Shown piece after piece: positions 51,468-61,523 of a stretch of 64,000 bases of DNA. Source of the stretch: Chlorophyllum brunneum (Eukaryota > Basidiomycota > Agaricomycetes > Agaricales > Agaricaceae); contig OY756142.1 of the NCBI GenBank assembly GCA_963576785.1, positions 434,001 to 498,000 on the forward strand, given 5' to 3'. How positions within the stretch are numbered: position 1 is the first letter of the stretch; every line of letters begins with the position of its first letter. A model generated the notes under the pieces. It did no database searches. It was given only the letters and a program-made list of their open reading frames with translations, and was not told the origin of the DNA. A program made the position numbers and the translations under genes.

Positions 51468-53693
51468 TTCGTCCGGTTCGTTCGCCTCTTGCAGACCACC
51501 GTTCTTGAGGTGAACTGGGACCGTGTCATGGACAACGTTGTGGACCGAATAGCTTCGGATCGAAGTCTGATGACGGGATCGAACAACTGCCAAGACCTCC
51601 TTGCCCACCTTTACATGTATGGAATCCTCACCACGGACAGACTAAACCCAAGCCATTTGAAAAAGCTGACAAATAAATGCGCACCTTACCAGTCATGGAC
51701 GACTATTCCACCCGTCGTATGCATCGTCCTCCTAGTTCCACGCTCAGCTTTAGAACCCCTCGAGGGCTACCCTACCGACCGTGTCGGCCATCCTATCCTT
51801 GAATGTTCGACTGCATCCACCATTTTTCACAGCCTCCAATCTTCCATCCGTCCCATCTTTGGGGATGTCATTGTCTCTGGTCCCCATGACGTTACTATCA
51901 GAGAAGATCCTCGCGGTCTGCAGGGTGACTCTCCTCTGGTCGTCTCTTTCTACATTCCTGCGTGGATTTTGACCAAAGATCCTGAGTCTATCAAGATTGG
52001 CCTGGGGCTCAAGAGCACGCCTTCCACGGCGCGGCAGCTCGTACCAGAACTAGGACCTTTTCTGAACATGTTTTCTGCAAAATTGTTGGATTCGAAACAC
52101 GTTTTCATTCTTCCATCGAGGCCAGATAATCCAAGTGAACTTCCAAAACGACTCGCTCTCAATGCTGTAATTCCTTCCCAGCACAAATCCAGGACATCGA
52201 CTGTGAGAGTATTTCCCAATGGACAAGGCCGTTTGATGTTAACACAACGTCTGGATATCAAAGGAATCGCAGGAGAGAGCCTCAGGAACGGGGCGGTTGT
52301 TGAGGTGAAGCAATTCGGCCCGTTTTCCTTTGAAATCTGCTTCGGAGAGCATCGCTTTCCTCTTCACTATCCTGTCCCGGTTGATGGCACCCTGTCCAAG
52401 ACGCGGATTGCACGCAAATCTGGTTACATTGAGGTGCGTAAACTTTTCGATATGTTATCAACCAAGCTGATAGTGTCTTTGTGACTATAGGTTGATGTAC
52501 CGGCTCAACCGGACCCAAAAAAGCAGTTCTTCCTTCAACCATTCCCTGTCCTTATTAACTCAACCGGAGGTGAATCGAATCCCGTATCTTGGAATACGCC
52601 ATACGTGAATCTCGACACATCTCCTATCCCTCTGTCATCCTCCACGGAATGGGTATTTACTCACGGAAAACTGTCTTTCTCGCATGATGAGAGGGAACTC
52701 GTACTTTCCCGGTCGCAGTACAAGTCTGTCATGACTCCATTCAAAGAGTCCATCCGTGGTCTGTTCTACATGTTTATCACGGAACAAAAACGATACGTCC
52801 TTCTCGCCGATCCAGAGGGCCCGCCTCTTTCATCCAGGAATGATGGGCGTACAATGCCACATGCATTTTTACTACTTCATGATCTCAAATTTGATTTGAC
52901 ATCAGGAGCCGTAATATTCGATGCAGCCGTGATCTTCCCAACTCAAGCCCTCCTCCCTCTCCTCATACCCTTCTGGCTTTCCACCCACGCCACCATCATC
53001 AAAACCACAGCAGAAGAAGTCATTTTATGGAAACATGCATTTCCTGCATTCGCTGAACGTTGTCGACAATGGAAACATCTCCCAACATGTGATTATATCC
53101 AACGTCAATCAATCCCTCTTTCACAAGAGTACAGCGAGAGTCCGCTTTGCTCTTGTGGGAAAGGGAAGGATATGGAATTGTTTGGGAAAGAAGCGCAATG
53201 GAAGGATTTTATACCTCATGCAACTCGAGTTGCGTTGAGTCTTGTGTTTCCTGTGCCGTATCTTGAGACGGCGACTGGGAGTCCCGTTGTTACTGTTGAT
53301 GATATGCTGAGATGTCCAAAATGTGGTGGAAAAGGGAAACCTAAATTGTTGACTTGTGGCGGGTGTAAAGCCATGAGGTATTGTTCCAAGGAGTGTCAGG
53401 CAGCGGACTGGAAAAAGCATAAAACGGTGTGTAAGACATTGAGTCAGAGACGACAAACTGCTGTTTGGTTGTGATCAAGTTGATATGTCGAATACAGGTT
53501 TGTGCATTCCTTCAATGGTGATTTTTGTCGATCAGTATGTTAGTAGATATCAATTACTGAACGGTCTGAATTTGAAAGCACGTAATGACGGAATTGAAAT
53601 GATTGAACGAATGATGGAGTAGATCAGAATGAGCCACTCATATGTGCAAAGCATCCTAAGGGGTATCCAAAAATCCAGTAACAACGGCAGTCT

Positions 53694-54662
53694 CTACTCG
53701 ATGCCCATACTCTCCATACGTAGGGCAAGACTAAAGTTCTCTTGAGCGCTATCAATCAACTCCTGCGCCACCGATAAATTGGCGATTCTAGCGCGTAGAA
53801 CGGGGAGACAAGCTTCAAAGACGCCCACGATCTGCGCACGAGCCGAATCCGCCTCTTGTACTTGCTTTTTCGTCGTTTCTCCTTCCTCGGCTCCACCATC
53901 TCCTTCTGCGACTTTATTTTTGGTGAGGGAAGAAGGGAGAGTTGTAGAGGTCGTGAGACGTAGGATAGCAGATTGGATTTCGGATGCTTGATTTTGTAAC
54001 TCGTCTAGATTATCCATCATGGCGCTGTATACTCCTAGAGGTTCTTCGGAATCGAGACTTGGTGTGCTCATCGCCAACTGGAGTGCCTCTGCTTCAACGC
54101 GTTCGCTGGCTTCACTGAAGGACATGAAAGATTGCATTATTGCTGGAGCCTCTTTGGAAAACTGTGAAACGAGGCCTGAGTGTGAGTTTCGTGGAGGGTG
54201 ATAGATGGAGTGGGCTTACAGGATCTGATGCCAGCTCGTCACAGAAATCAATTAAGCGTTCGCTATCGTGGCGCGTTGTTTCATCCGCTGACTGAGCTTC
54301 TTCTCCCGTAACCTGCTCCTCCAGGTCGTCAAGTTCTTTCTGAATATTAATAATCGGATATTAGAGGATGTGGATTGGACTTGAATTTTTACACGTACCT
54401 TGGCAGTTTGTTCTGCATCTGTGAAGCACGCGTTCAATGTTGAACTCATGTAAAGCCATGGATATGTTTGCGCGGCGATCTGCAAAGGATCGGGAGGTGG
54501 AATTGGCAATCCAGTCGGGGGTTCTGGTTGAGGTTGCGAAATGTGAATAGCTTCTGTGGATTTTGGTGGAGGAGAAGAGTCCTTGTCATCATCTTTTGTT
54601 ATTGGCGTGGCAGTCTCCTGCGGCAGGTTAGGATATAATGACGGAGGTACGTTGGCATACAT
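53694..54662 (-). CDS. Unrecognised coiled-coil protein
   Basis: Three exons (54662-54399, 54339-54220, 54161-53694) give 283 aa starting MYANVPPSLYPNLP. A proline-rich acidic N-terminal stretch (about 15-60) is followed by a helical region (YPWLYMSSTLNACF), a charged segment (KELDDLEEQ, DERLIDFCDELASD-like) and a long coiled-coil-prone C-terminus (MDNLDELQNQASEIQSAIL, LSVAQELIDSAQENF). I do not recognise the family; a subunit of a small-helical-protein complex is possible but unproven. An alternative model starts in an upstream exon (open from 55162 to 54666 and spliced over 54665-54620), adding an Ala/Ser/Pro-rich arm. That frame would overlap the start of the divergent acyltransferase and lacks a well-placed Met, so the short form is preferred. 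Confidence 0.7.
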
Positions 54663-55106
54663 ACAGCGGTACTCTCCGTCGCGTCTTTGGTCGGTAGTGA
54701 CTTCTTGAGTGCCTTCTTGGGCTTTGCTACAGTCTCAGAGCTCGGTCCTGCCTTTTCTGGAACAGGCTGGCGCGAGGCTGCAGGTTTAACAGTCCCACTA
54801 GTGGCAGTAATAGTCGGCAGTTTGTCGGCTGTCGCGGTGGCCGAGACTGGCGCCTTTGCCTTTGCCCGTGTCGACACGGTACTACTGGTGGCAGGTGCGA
54901 GTGGCTTTGGAGCCTGGGTTCTGCCTGGAGAAGATTTAGCGGTGGACGAGGGAAGATAGGGAGTGTGTACCGCGGGGGACAGAGTCTGGGAGCATGGCAG
55001 AGCGGAAGAGGCGAGGCACGCGTTTGCAGCTGATTTGGCACTGATGCTTCTCACAGCCACTGCGCCTCTCTTCTCTCTACTAATTTCTCTAATACCCTCA
55101 TAGACA
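54663..55106. other. Divergent promoter region between coiled-coil gene and acyltransferase
   Basis: A C/G-rich 444-bp stretch. It stays open in one minus-strand frame (Ala/Ser/Pro/Lys-rich), which could be an alternative 5' exon of the coiled-coil gene. Otherwise it holds the promoters of both genes. Confidence 0.5.
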
Positions 55107-56344
55107 ATGGGCCTCTTCTCCGCTATAATCAGGCCCCTCGCATACCTCTCCCTCCCTGCCATCCTTCTTGGCTCAATATCTGCTGCCTCCCCGCGAGGCC
55201 ACTACTACGCCCGCGTGTTCCTCTATCTGGGCACAATCGCCGGTGTTGCGACTGCTAGCATTGTGACGGCTACAACGATGGCTATTCTCGGACGCCCTCA
55301 CGATGTCAACTACTACGTCGCCTATATATTTTACGGTCTCGTGTCGAGGTTTTTGGATGTCCGGGTTGAATTGGAAGGAGGGGAACACCTGGATAATAAA
55401 CCCGCAGTCATAATGGGCAATCATCAGAGTATGCTGGATCTCGTTGTCGTTGGAAAGTGAGCGATACACGACATCGAGCAAGAACACTTGGTTGACTTTT
55501 TGTCTCTCTTTCGTCAGGACGATGCCGAAAGGGACGTCTATATTGGCCAAGAAACAACTCCGGTTCACACCCGTCGGCCCCTTCATGATGCTTTCAGGAG
55601 CCATCTTCATCGATCGAGGCAACAACGAGAAAGCTATCCGTTCTTTACGAAATGCCACCGATTTGATGAAGCGTCTCAAAGTCTCCCTATGGATGTACCC
55701 AGAAGGCACGCGGCATCTCGGCCCACACCCAAATATGTTGCCTTTCAAGAAGGGCGGATTCCACATGGCCATACAAGCTGGCATTCCGATTATCCCTATG
55801 GTGACAGAGAACTACTGGCACATTTATCGGAACGGCTTCTTTGGCCCCGGTGTGATCAAGGTCCGAGGTACGACTTGTTTAGTCTCATCACTTGCCCAAG
55901 TACCTTCCGTTTGATTGACCTTTGATATGCATACTCCTAGTACTGCCCCCGGTTCCAACAGAGGGTTTGACCACGGCTGATATTGACACCCTGATGGACC
56001 GCGTGCGAGGTCAGATGCTGGAGACATTACGTGACATTTCAGTTCACGCTCGTAAGCCAACGATCGTCGATGAACGAGAGAAAGTGTCACCATCGGCTCC
56101 AGAGTCAGGAAAGCAGCAGCGTACTTTCTCCGGTGCAAGCATCACTATCAATCCCTCTACACCACCTGTAGAAACTCATGCTCATGGTCCACAATTGGAT
56201 GGGCCCAAAGGATCGAGTGCATCGTTAGCCTCATCCACAACGTCATCGTCACAATTATGGAAATCAACCGCTGGAAGCGAAGCTGGGGCTGAAACGGAAG
56301 AAGATGAGGGCATGGTTTTAGTTGGCCGACCGGATAAGAAGTAG
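55107..56344 (+). CDS. 1-acyl-sn-glycerol-3-phosphate acyltransferase (PlsC/SLC1 type)
   Basis: Acylates lysophosphatidic acid to phosphatidic acid at the ER membrane, in glycerolipid synthesis. Three exons (55107-55456, 55518-55867, 55941-56344) give 367 aa. N-terminal hydrophobic segments (about residues 10-30 and 40-65) anchor the protein. The acyltransferase motifs are all present: NHQSMLD at 105-111 (catalytic His106 and Asp111), the glycerol-phosphate-binding region FIDRGN near 147-152, YPEGTR at 177-182, and GIPIIPMV near 207. The C-terminal tail (about 280-367) is Ser/Thr-rich, low complexity and acidic, longer than the compact yeast enzyme. It starts 444 bp from the divergent coiled-coil gene. 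Confidence 0.93.
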
Positions 56345-57236
56345 AACCCTCCAACATATCCAGTGCCCTGCGGTGGATGGGTCATGGGGTCCAGTCACTT
56401 GTAGCCGCAACGTCGTGAAAGCGTTGGAGGTCCGGATATAATATCAATAATTTACGTATGGGACACGGTGTTTTGGGGAGGAAGGAACTTGTTCCTCTTC
56501 GGTTCATGTGTATTAGCTTGGATTTAGCCTTTGAGTGGTGCGATTATAACGACATGTCGAGAGGTCACAGTGGATTGACCTGGGTTGGCTACCCGTTCTG
56601 ATAATATTGTGCTTATCTTCCTTTCTGGTACAGATTTATACTATCTCCTGCCTTGACGGGGCCGATGAGTCGTCCACCTACTCGGGGACGCATGTGCGTA
56701 CCGTCAGCAGAGTTATGAACTACCTATTAGATCTTGCCACACCGGGCAACCTCCTACAGCACTGGATCCCATCACACGTTCGCCAAGCCTCGTTCGTGGT
56801 CAATCGTCGCACTATCGTCTCGTCAGTCCAACTCGGATATTTTCCAGTAAGCTTGGCATCGAAGGCGATTATACCACAAACGACGGAGCAGTGGTTCCAG
56901 GATGTACTTATATGGACATTTAAACCAGGGCCGGAACTTGGAATTTTAATTACGAGAATGCGGACCGTTTGGTTGTTTTCCAGACTCAGGGATGGAACCA
57001 AATCAAAAAGCGGGGTAGATCAAAACACAGACGCCGTCGTGTCAGCGTCACTTGCTCCAGTTCTCGCCAGATCAAGAAAGTGCCAGGGAACGTTTCTTCC
57101 CTCCAACCCCTTCGAAATTTTCTCAGAACTCTTTGTGTCTTTGCTCAAGTTTGGAAATCCACATAATACGCCGTTGGATACCTTTTCGCCATTTTCCGTG
57201 TTGGACCGAGATCTTGGGACCTATGTTGACTCGGAC
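56345..57236. other. Intergenic region with a chance-like open frame
   Basis: This holds the 3' UTR of the acyltransferase and the upstream region of the first GDPD gene. A 249-codon plus-strand frame (56607-57356) overlaps the GDPD TATA and start and shows no domain; a 93-codon antisense frame also lies here. I see no supported gene. Confidence 0.5.
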
Positions 57237-57244
57237 TATAAATT
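57237..57244 (+). promoter_or_regulatory. TATA-like element of GDPD gene 1
   Basis: TATAAATT about 80 bp upstream of the start codon at 57325. Confidence 0.45.
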
Positions 57245-57324
57245 CCCGGCTTTCTTTCGTTCTTCGCTCATCTTCACTTTTAGCACCCCAGACCCAATTG
57301 CCCCAACCCCGCCCCGTACCTGTC

Positions 57325-58883
57325 ATGTTTCCAAGAATGAAGAAGAATATCGTTGACCCCGTCGCTCGTATCCTTCCAGGTATGTTTCGCTTTCTTGGAT
57401 CTGAGACTTTTTCTCACTCATTGGTGTTTAGACTGCTGGGGCCATCGTGGAGTACGTGGAGAACCTCCATCACGACCCCACCAAACCATCAACTCACCGT
57501 TGCTACCTCTGTGTTCTCCTTTTATAGGCATCTGCACGATTCCCAGAGAATACGCTCGCAAGCTTCGAGGCCGCCATTCGAGACGGCGCGGAGGGCATTG
57601 AGAGCGGTATTTGAAAATGACATTACCCTAACACGACGCGTAACCTTCCTGCGAACAGACGTCCACGTGTCAGCAGATGATGTTGTTCTTATGTTCCATG
57701 ATCCAGGTCCGTATTCTTTTCGTGACGCGTTCTTCAATAGTGCTAACCTGCCGATGTTGTGCGTGTAGTTCTTGATAGGACGACGGACTCGACAGGTAAC
57801 GTTCCCCGGTCCTACTCTCCATTTTGTCTAGTCCCTTCCGAGTTCCGGTCAAGGAACTAACGACTGGGTCGGCTCTAGGTGAAATCAAGGAACGTCCTTG
57901 GTATGGAGAGAGTGGAATGCAACACATACGGACTGTCAAAGAGCCCAAGCAGGCTATTCCAACCTTCGCCGAGACCGTTGAACTCCTGATGAGGGTCCGT
58001 GCTCACCTTTTATTGTGTGAAACATTTCAGCTGACGTTCGTTCAACTCCACTCCCCTTAGCCTGAAAACCAACATGTCAAGTTCAACGTCGATGTCAAAG
58101 TCCAGAACAACCCAGACAGACTCTTCAAGTTGATGAATGCTATCATCACTGCTCAACCCTCCTGGGAGACAACCCTTGCACCCCGTATCCTTTTGGGCCT
58201 GTGGCATCCCATGTTTTTGACATATGCGAAGAAAAGATTGCCGTATTGCCGCCGTTCGCATATCGGGAATAGCACCCTTATCGCCAGGAAGTACTTCTGG
58301 GATGATTGCGAGGCGTTTTCAATGGCTTTTGCCGCGCTCACTACTGCCGACGGTCAAAAGTGGGTGTTAAATTGAATATTGCTCACATGGTACATGTCAC
58401 TGATTTGTTATTCGCGCTTTTCCAGATTTAGGGAGGAGTGTAAAAGTGCCGGGAAGAATATCATGGTGTGGACGGTCAATGAACCCGCTTACATGGTCGA
58501 GGTTCGTCATATAAACTCTGGTTTCTGTGAATGTTATAACACTTCTTTTGGTATTTATAGGCAGTCAGGTGGGGTGTAAGTGCCATCATCACTGATGACA
58601 CGAAAACTTGGCTCGACCTCCGTACGGAATTAGAGAGTACGTCTCTATTTATCTCACACTCCTTTAATATCACATCAAATGACGCATTTTCTGATTCCTT
58701 CCAACAGATGATTATGATAAGACGGGATCGAAGTATGGGAGACTCTTCTTATGGACCACACCCAAGTTTTATTCGCCGATACTCATGTTCAAGAGTCGTG
58801 CGAATAGGGGTTATCTCGAACGGGTCGCGGGACCATTTGATAACTTTTTGGCTGTAAATAAGATTGTTGAGTTGAATGTTTAG
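57325..58883 (+). CDS. Glycerophosphodiester phosphodiesterase, copy 1
   Basis: Hydrolyses glycerophosphodiesters to glycerol-3-phosphate and an alcohol. Ten exons (57325-57379, 57432-57451, 57528-57606, 57659-57706, 57769-57795, 57879-57994, 58061-58359, 58426-58501, 58561-58636, 58708-58883) give 323 aa. GDPD signatures in order: GHRGA with catalytic His23, PENTLASFEAA, GIESDVHVSADD (metal Glu/Asp), MFHDP (second catalytic His), HVKFNVDVKV and MVWTVNEP. There is no signal peptide. It is closest in form to the PGC1-like or GDPD1-like eukaryotic enzymes; yeast PGC1 degrades phosphatidylglycerol, but the substrate here is not shown. Exon 2 is only 20 nt. It is followed in tandem by a paralogue with the same exon pattern. 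Confidence 0.92.
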
Positions 58884-59828
58884 GCTGAATTTTTTTTGGG
58901 AACAATTCGTGCACTTTTTCTATATGGACTTGCTCTTTTTTTATATTAATCATATCGCTTGCTCTGCTTTAGACGTTTTTCCTTTTTAATATCACTCTGC
59001 GACGTATGCAATCTTAGATGAATTCCGTTTTGTGTTCTCCGAATTTGGTGCTTTGTGTTTAGTTTTGTGGGCATAAGGTCGGGACCTGAGCGCCTAAAGA
59101 AGGTCCTAGCCGATTTTTTCCGACCGCAGCAATTACTTAACCTTATTACTAGATCAGCTCAGAGTTTGATCATGCTTGATCATGACGTGATTTTGTGGCG
59201 TCAAGTCAGAGCAGAATTGTGATTGTATACTGCACACGTATTCCTCATCAACGCGAATAACAAGCCAAAGGACTCGGGGCGCTATGGTTTGCTTGTACTG
59301 GCATTATATCATCTCATTACCGGATATCTCGGTCAATCGCGTACGTGAAGATCGTGTTTTATGCGGACGCACGCACGTCCTCTTCACCGATTCTGGGACA
59401 ACTACGTACTTCTTCCTGGTCTTCCTCCGAAAAAATATACATGGAAAAGTGTGTATCTGTATGTGGCACTCGGTGCTAGCTGTGTTTTGTGCATCTAGAG
59501 TCGGATATCCTCATGTTGTGCACGACTTCTTGTTCCCCATGAGTCTAATTCTTAACCTGAATTACTGGTGGTTATCGAGCTCCGACAAAATTTGATTATC
59601 TTAAAACACAACAACTGGATTAGACAAACCCGAGATAAAGAGAAACTCTCCATGCAATGTTTTCGCATAACTGTTCATTCAGACACAGCATCACCTGTAC
59701 TTATGATGCATTCTCAGCCACTCGCCTTGTGGGTATACCACAGCTTTTGTCTCATGACCATACATATTGTGGCTTCGGTCGTGACCACAAAAAAACCAAT
59801 AATAAACCAGTCGTGTGGTCGATGATTC
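58884..59828. other. Intergenic between the GDPD paralogues
   Basis: About 950 bp of AT-rich DNA with T-runs. Plus-strand open frames (59284-59595, 59568-59825) show no motif. It has no similarity to an inserted element that I can see. Confidence 0.6.
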
Positions 59829-59838
59829 CTTATATATT
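59829..59838 (+). promoter_or_regulatory. TATA-like element of GDPD gene 2
   Basis: TTATATATTC about 42 bp upstream of the start codon at 59880. Confidence 0.4.
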
Positions 59839-59879
59839 CCAAAACTCATTACCAAGTCTTCTCAGCTATTACTATCCCC

Positions 59880-61386
59880 ATGTCGTCTTCCAAGTATGAG
59901 CTTTTGCAACAGGATTCTGTAGAATCTCTTGTCCCTGTTCTTCCAGGTACTGTGTCTCTTATTATTATTTAGTTTTGGAAATGTTACTCATAGCTTTGAT
60001 GTGTTAGAGGGTTGGGGTCATCGTGGTGTACGTTGTTGATGGTTCTCGCGCTGGTTATATTTATTATTTTGTTCCATAGGCTCCTGCGCGGTCTCCGGAG
60101 AATACTCTTGTGAGCTTCGAAGCGGCTATTAGTGATGGGTCGGATGGTATTGAGAGTGGTATGTGTAGAAATCCTCATTCTCGTGGCGTACAACGATTTA
60201 GAGACTCTTTTTTTCCTTTTTCTTTTATTTTCTGCAGATGTGCGGGTATCGGCTGACGGTGCGGTAATTATGTTTCATGATCCATGTCCGTATTTCCTCG
60301 GTAACATTTTGTGGTGAACGTCGAGAGTGCTTATTGTTTTTATAGCTTTGGAACGGATTACGGGATCATTGGGTAAGTTTGTGCGTGAATTCTGACGTAC
60401 CCGGAGGCGGTTGAATAGAGTGTCATAGGTGAAATCAAGGAACGGAATTGGTATGGGGAGGATGGGATGCAACATCTCCGAACTATCAAATCAACACAAC
60501 CTATTCCAACATTTGTTCAGACGGTTGAATTACTTATGAAAGTCAGTCCTTAGTCTCGCTTTTTTGTGAGTCGTCGCATGTATTTAAATTGATAGCCCGA
60601 GAACCAACACGTTAAATTCAACATCGATGTCAAAGTCGATAATAATCCGGATCAAGTTTTTAAGCTTATGCATGAAATCATCTCTTCTCAACCTTCTTGG
60701 GAGACAGCTCTCGCACCTCGTATATTATTGGGTCTGTGGCACCCTCACTTTTTGGAACCAGCAAAGAGGATATTGGGGTATTGCAAAAGGTCGTTCATTG
60801 GGATTAGCACATATATTGCGAGGAAATATTTTTGGAATGATTGTGGAGCGTTTTCTATGGCCTTTTTTTGTCTGGCGTGTGCGGACGGGGAAATGTGAGT
60901 TCACTGCTAGTGGTGTGATAGTTGTTGACCCATTTTACAGGTTTATAGAAGAGTGTAAGAAGGCCGGAAAGTATGTGATGGTTTGGACGGTTAATGAACC
61001 CGCTCACATGATGGAGGTTCGTTTATATGACGAGATTTAATCTCGATGCCGAGCTTAGTAATTTTTATAGGCGGTGCGATGGGGAGTAGATGGGATCATC
61101 ACTAATGCGACGGAAGCATGGGTGAGTCTTCGCAAGGCTCTGCAAGGCAAGTTTCTGTGTGTTGTCGGGCTGTGTGAGTCATTTAATTCCGTTGATAGAG
61201 GATTACAAGAAGACGGAATCTAAATATGGAAGGGGCTTTTTGTGGACGAACCCCCTTTTTTATTTTGTGGTCTGCCTTGTGGTGGGCTGGGTCTCGAGAA
61301 AGTATCTTGAGTTGATTGTCGGGCGGTTTGAGGGTGCTGCGGGTGGCGCGGTGGAGGATGATCCGGAGGGAGAGAGGGTTGATTAG
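59880..61386 (+). CDS. Glycerophosphodiester phosphodiesterase, copy 2
   Basis: A tandem paralogue of the preceding gene. Ten exons (59880-59946, 60008-60027, 60080-60158, 60238-60285, 60346-60372, 60429-60541, 60596-60894, 60941-61016, 61071-61146, 61199-61386) give 330 aa with the same intron positions and phases as copy 1. Catalytic motifs are kept: GHRGAP (His27), PENTLVSFEAA, GIESDVRVSADG, MFHDP, HVKFNIDVKV and MVWTVNEP. The first 22 residues differ from copy 1. The last intron (61147-61198) appears to begin with GC (CAAG/GCAAGT), a GC-AG intron. The C-terminus carries a hydrophobic run (FYFVVCLVVGWVS) that could be a membrane anchor, then an acidic tail; copy 1 lacks it. Confidence 0.9.
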
Positions 61387-61523
61387 AATATAATATGTTT
61401 GTGTGATCAACAAGTGACTAATTGGGATTGGTGACCACGCGGACGGCAGACACTTGACCTCTGACTCCTCCTCCTCGACGGCAGCGCTCTTACTGCGCCA
61501 ACCGTCCACATATTTCCCCAGCC

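Larger units (their letters stand above)
42087..53474 (+). pseudogene. DUF4470 and MYND zinc-finger gene, copy 2, interrupted by a gypsy element
   Basis: Exons are 42087-42252, 42318-42368, 42422-43743 joined across the insertion to 51468-52433, then 52491-53474. The two host pieces are in the same frame and together make 1162 codons, with no other stop or frameshift. DUF4470 motifs at the N-terminus (HPTFWPKKVFYYP, LLLGCGDPRNILYT) and the C-terminal MYND finger (CPKCG, CGGCK, YCSKECQ, HKTVC) are intact. Introns lie where they do in copy 1. The LTR element (43744-51463) sits in the HYHRESFVRF coding motif, so transcripts would read into the LTR and meet a stop after about 15 codons. Unless an uninterrupted allele exists, copy 2 is inactive. 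Confidence 0.9.

Noticed and set aside
56607..57356. 249-codon intronless plus-strand open frame upstream of GDPD copy 1
   Set aside because: It overlaps the GDPD TATA-like element and start codon in another frame, has no recognisable domain and contains no splice-supported continuation; probably chance.
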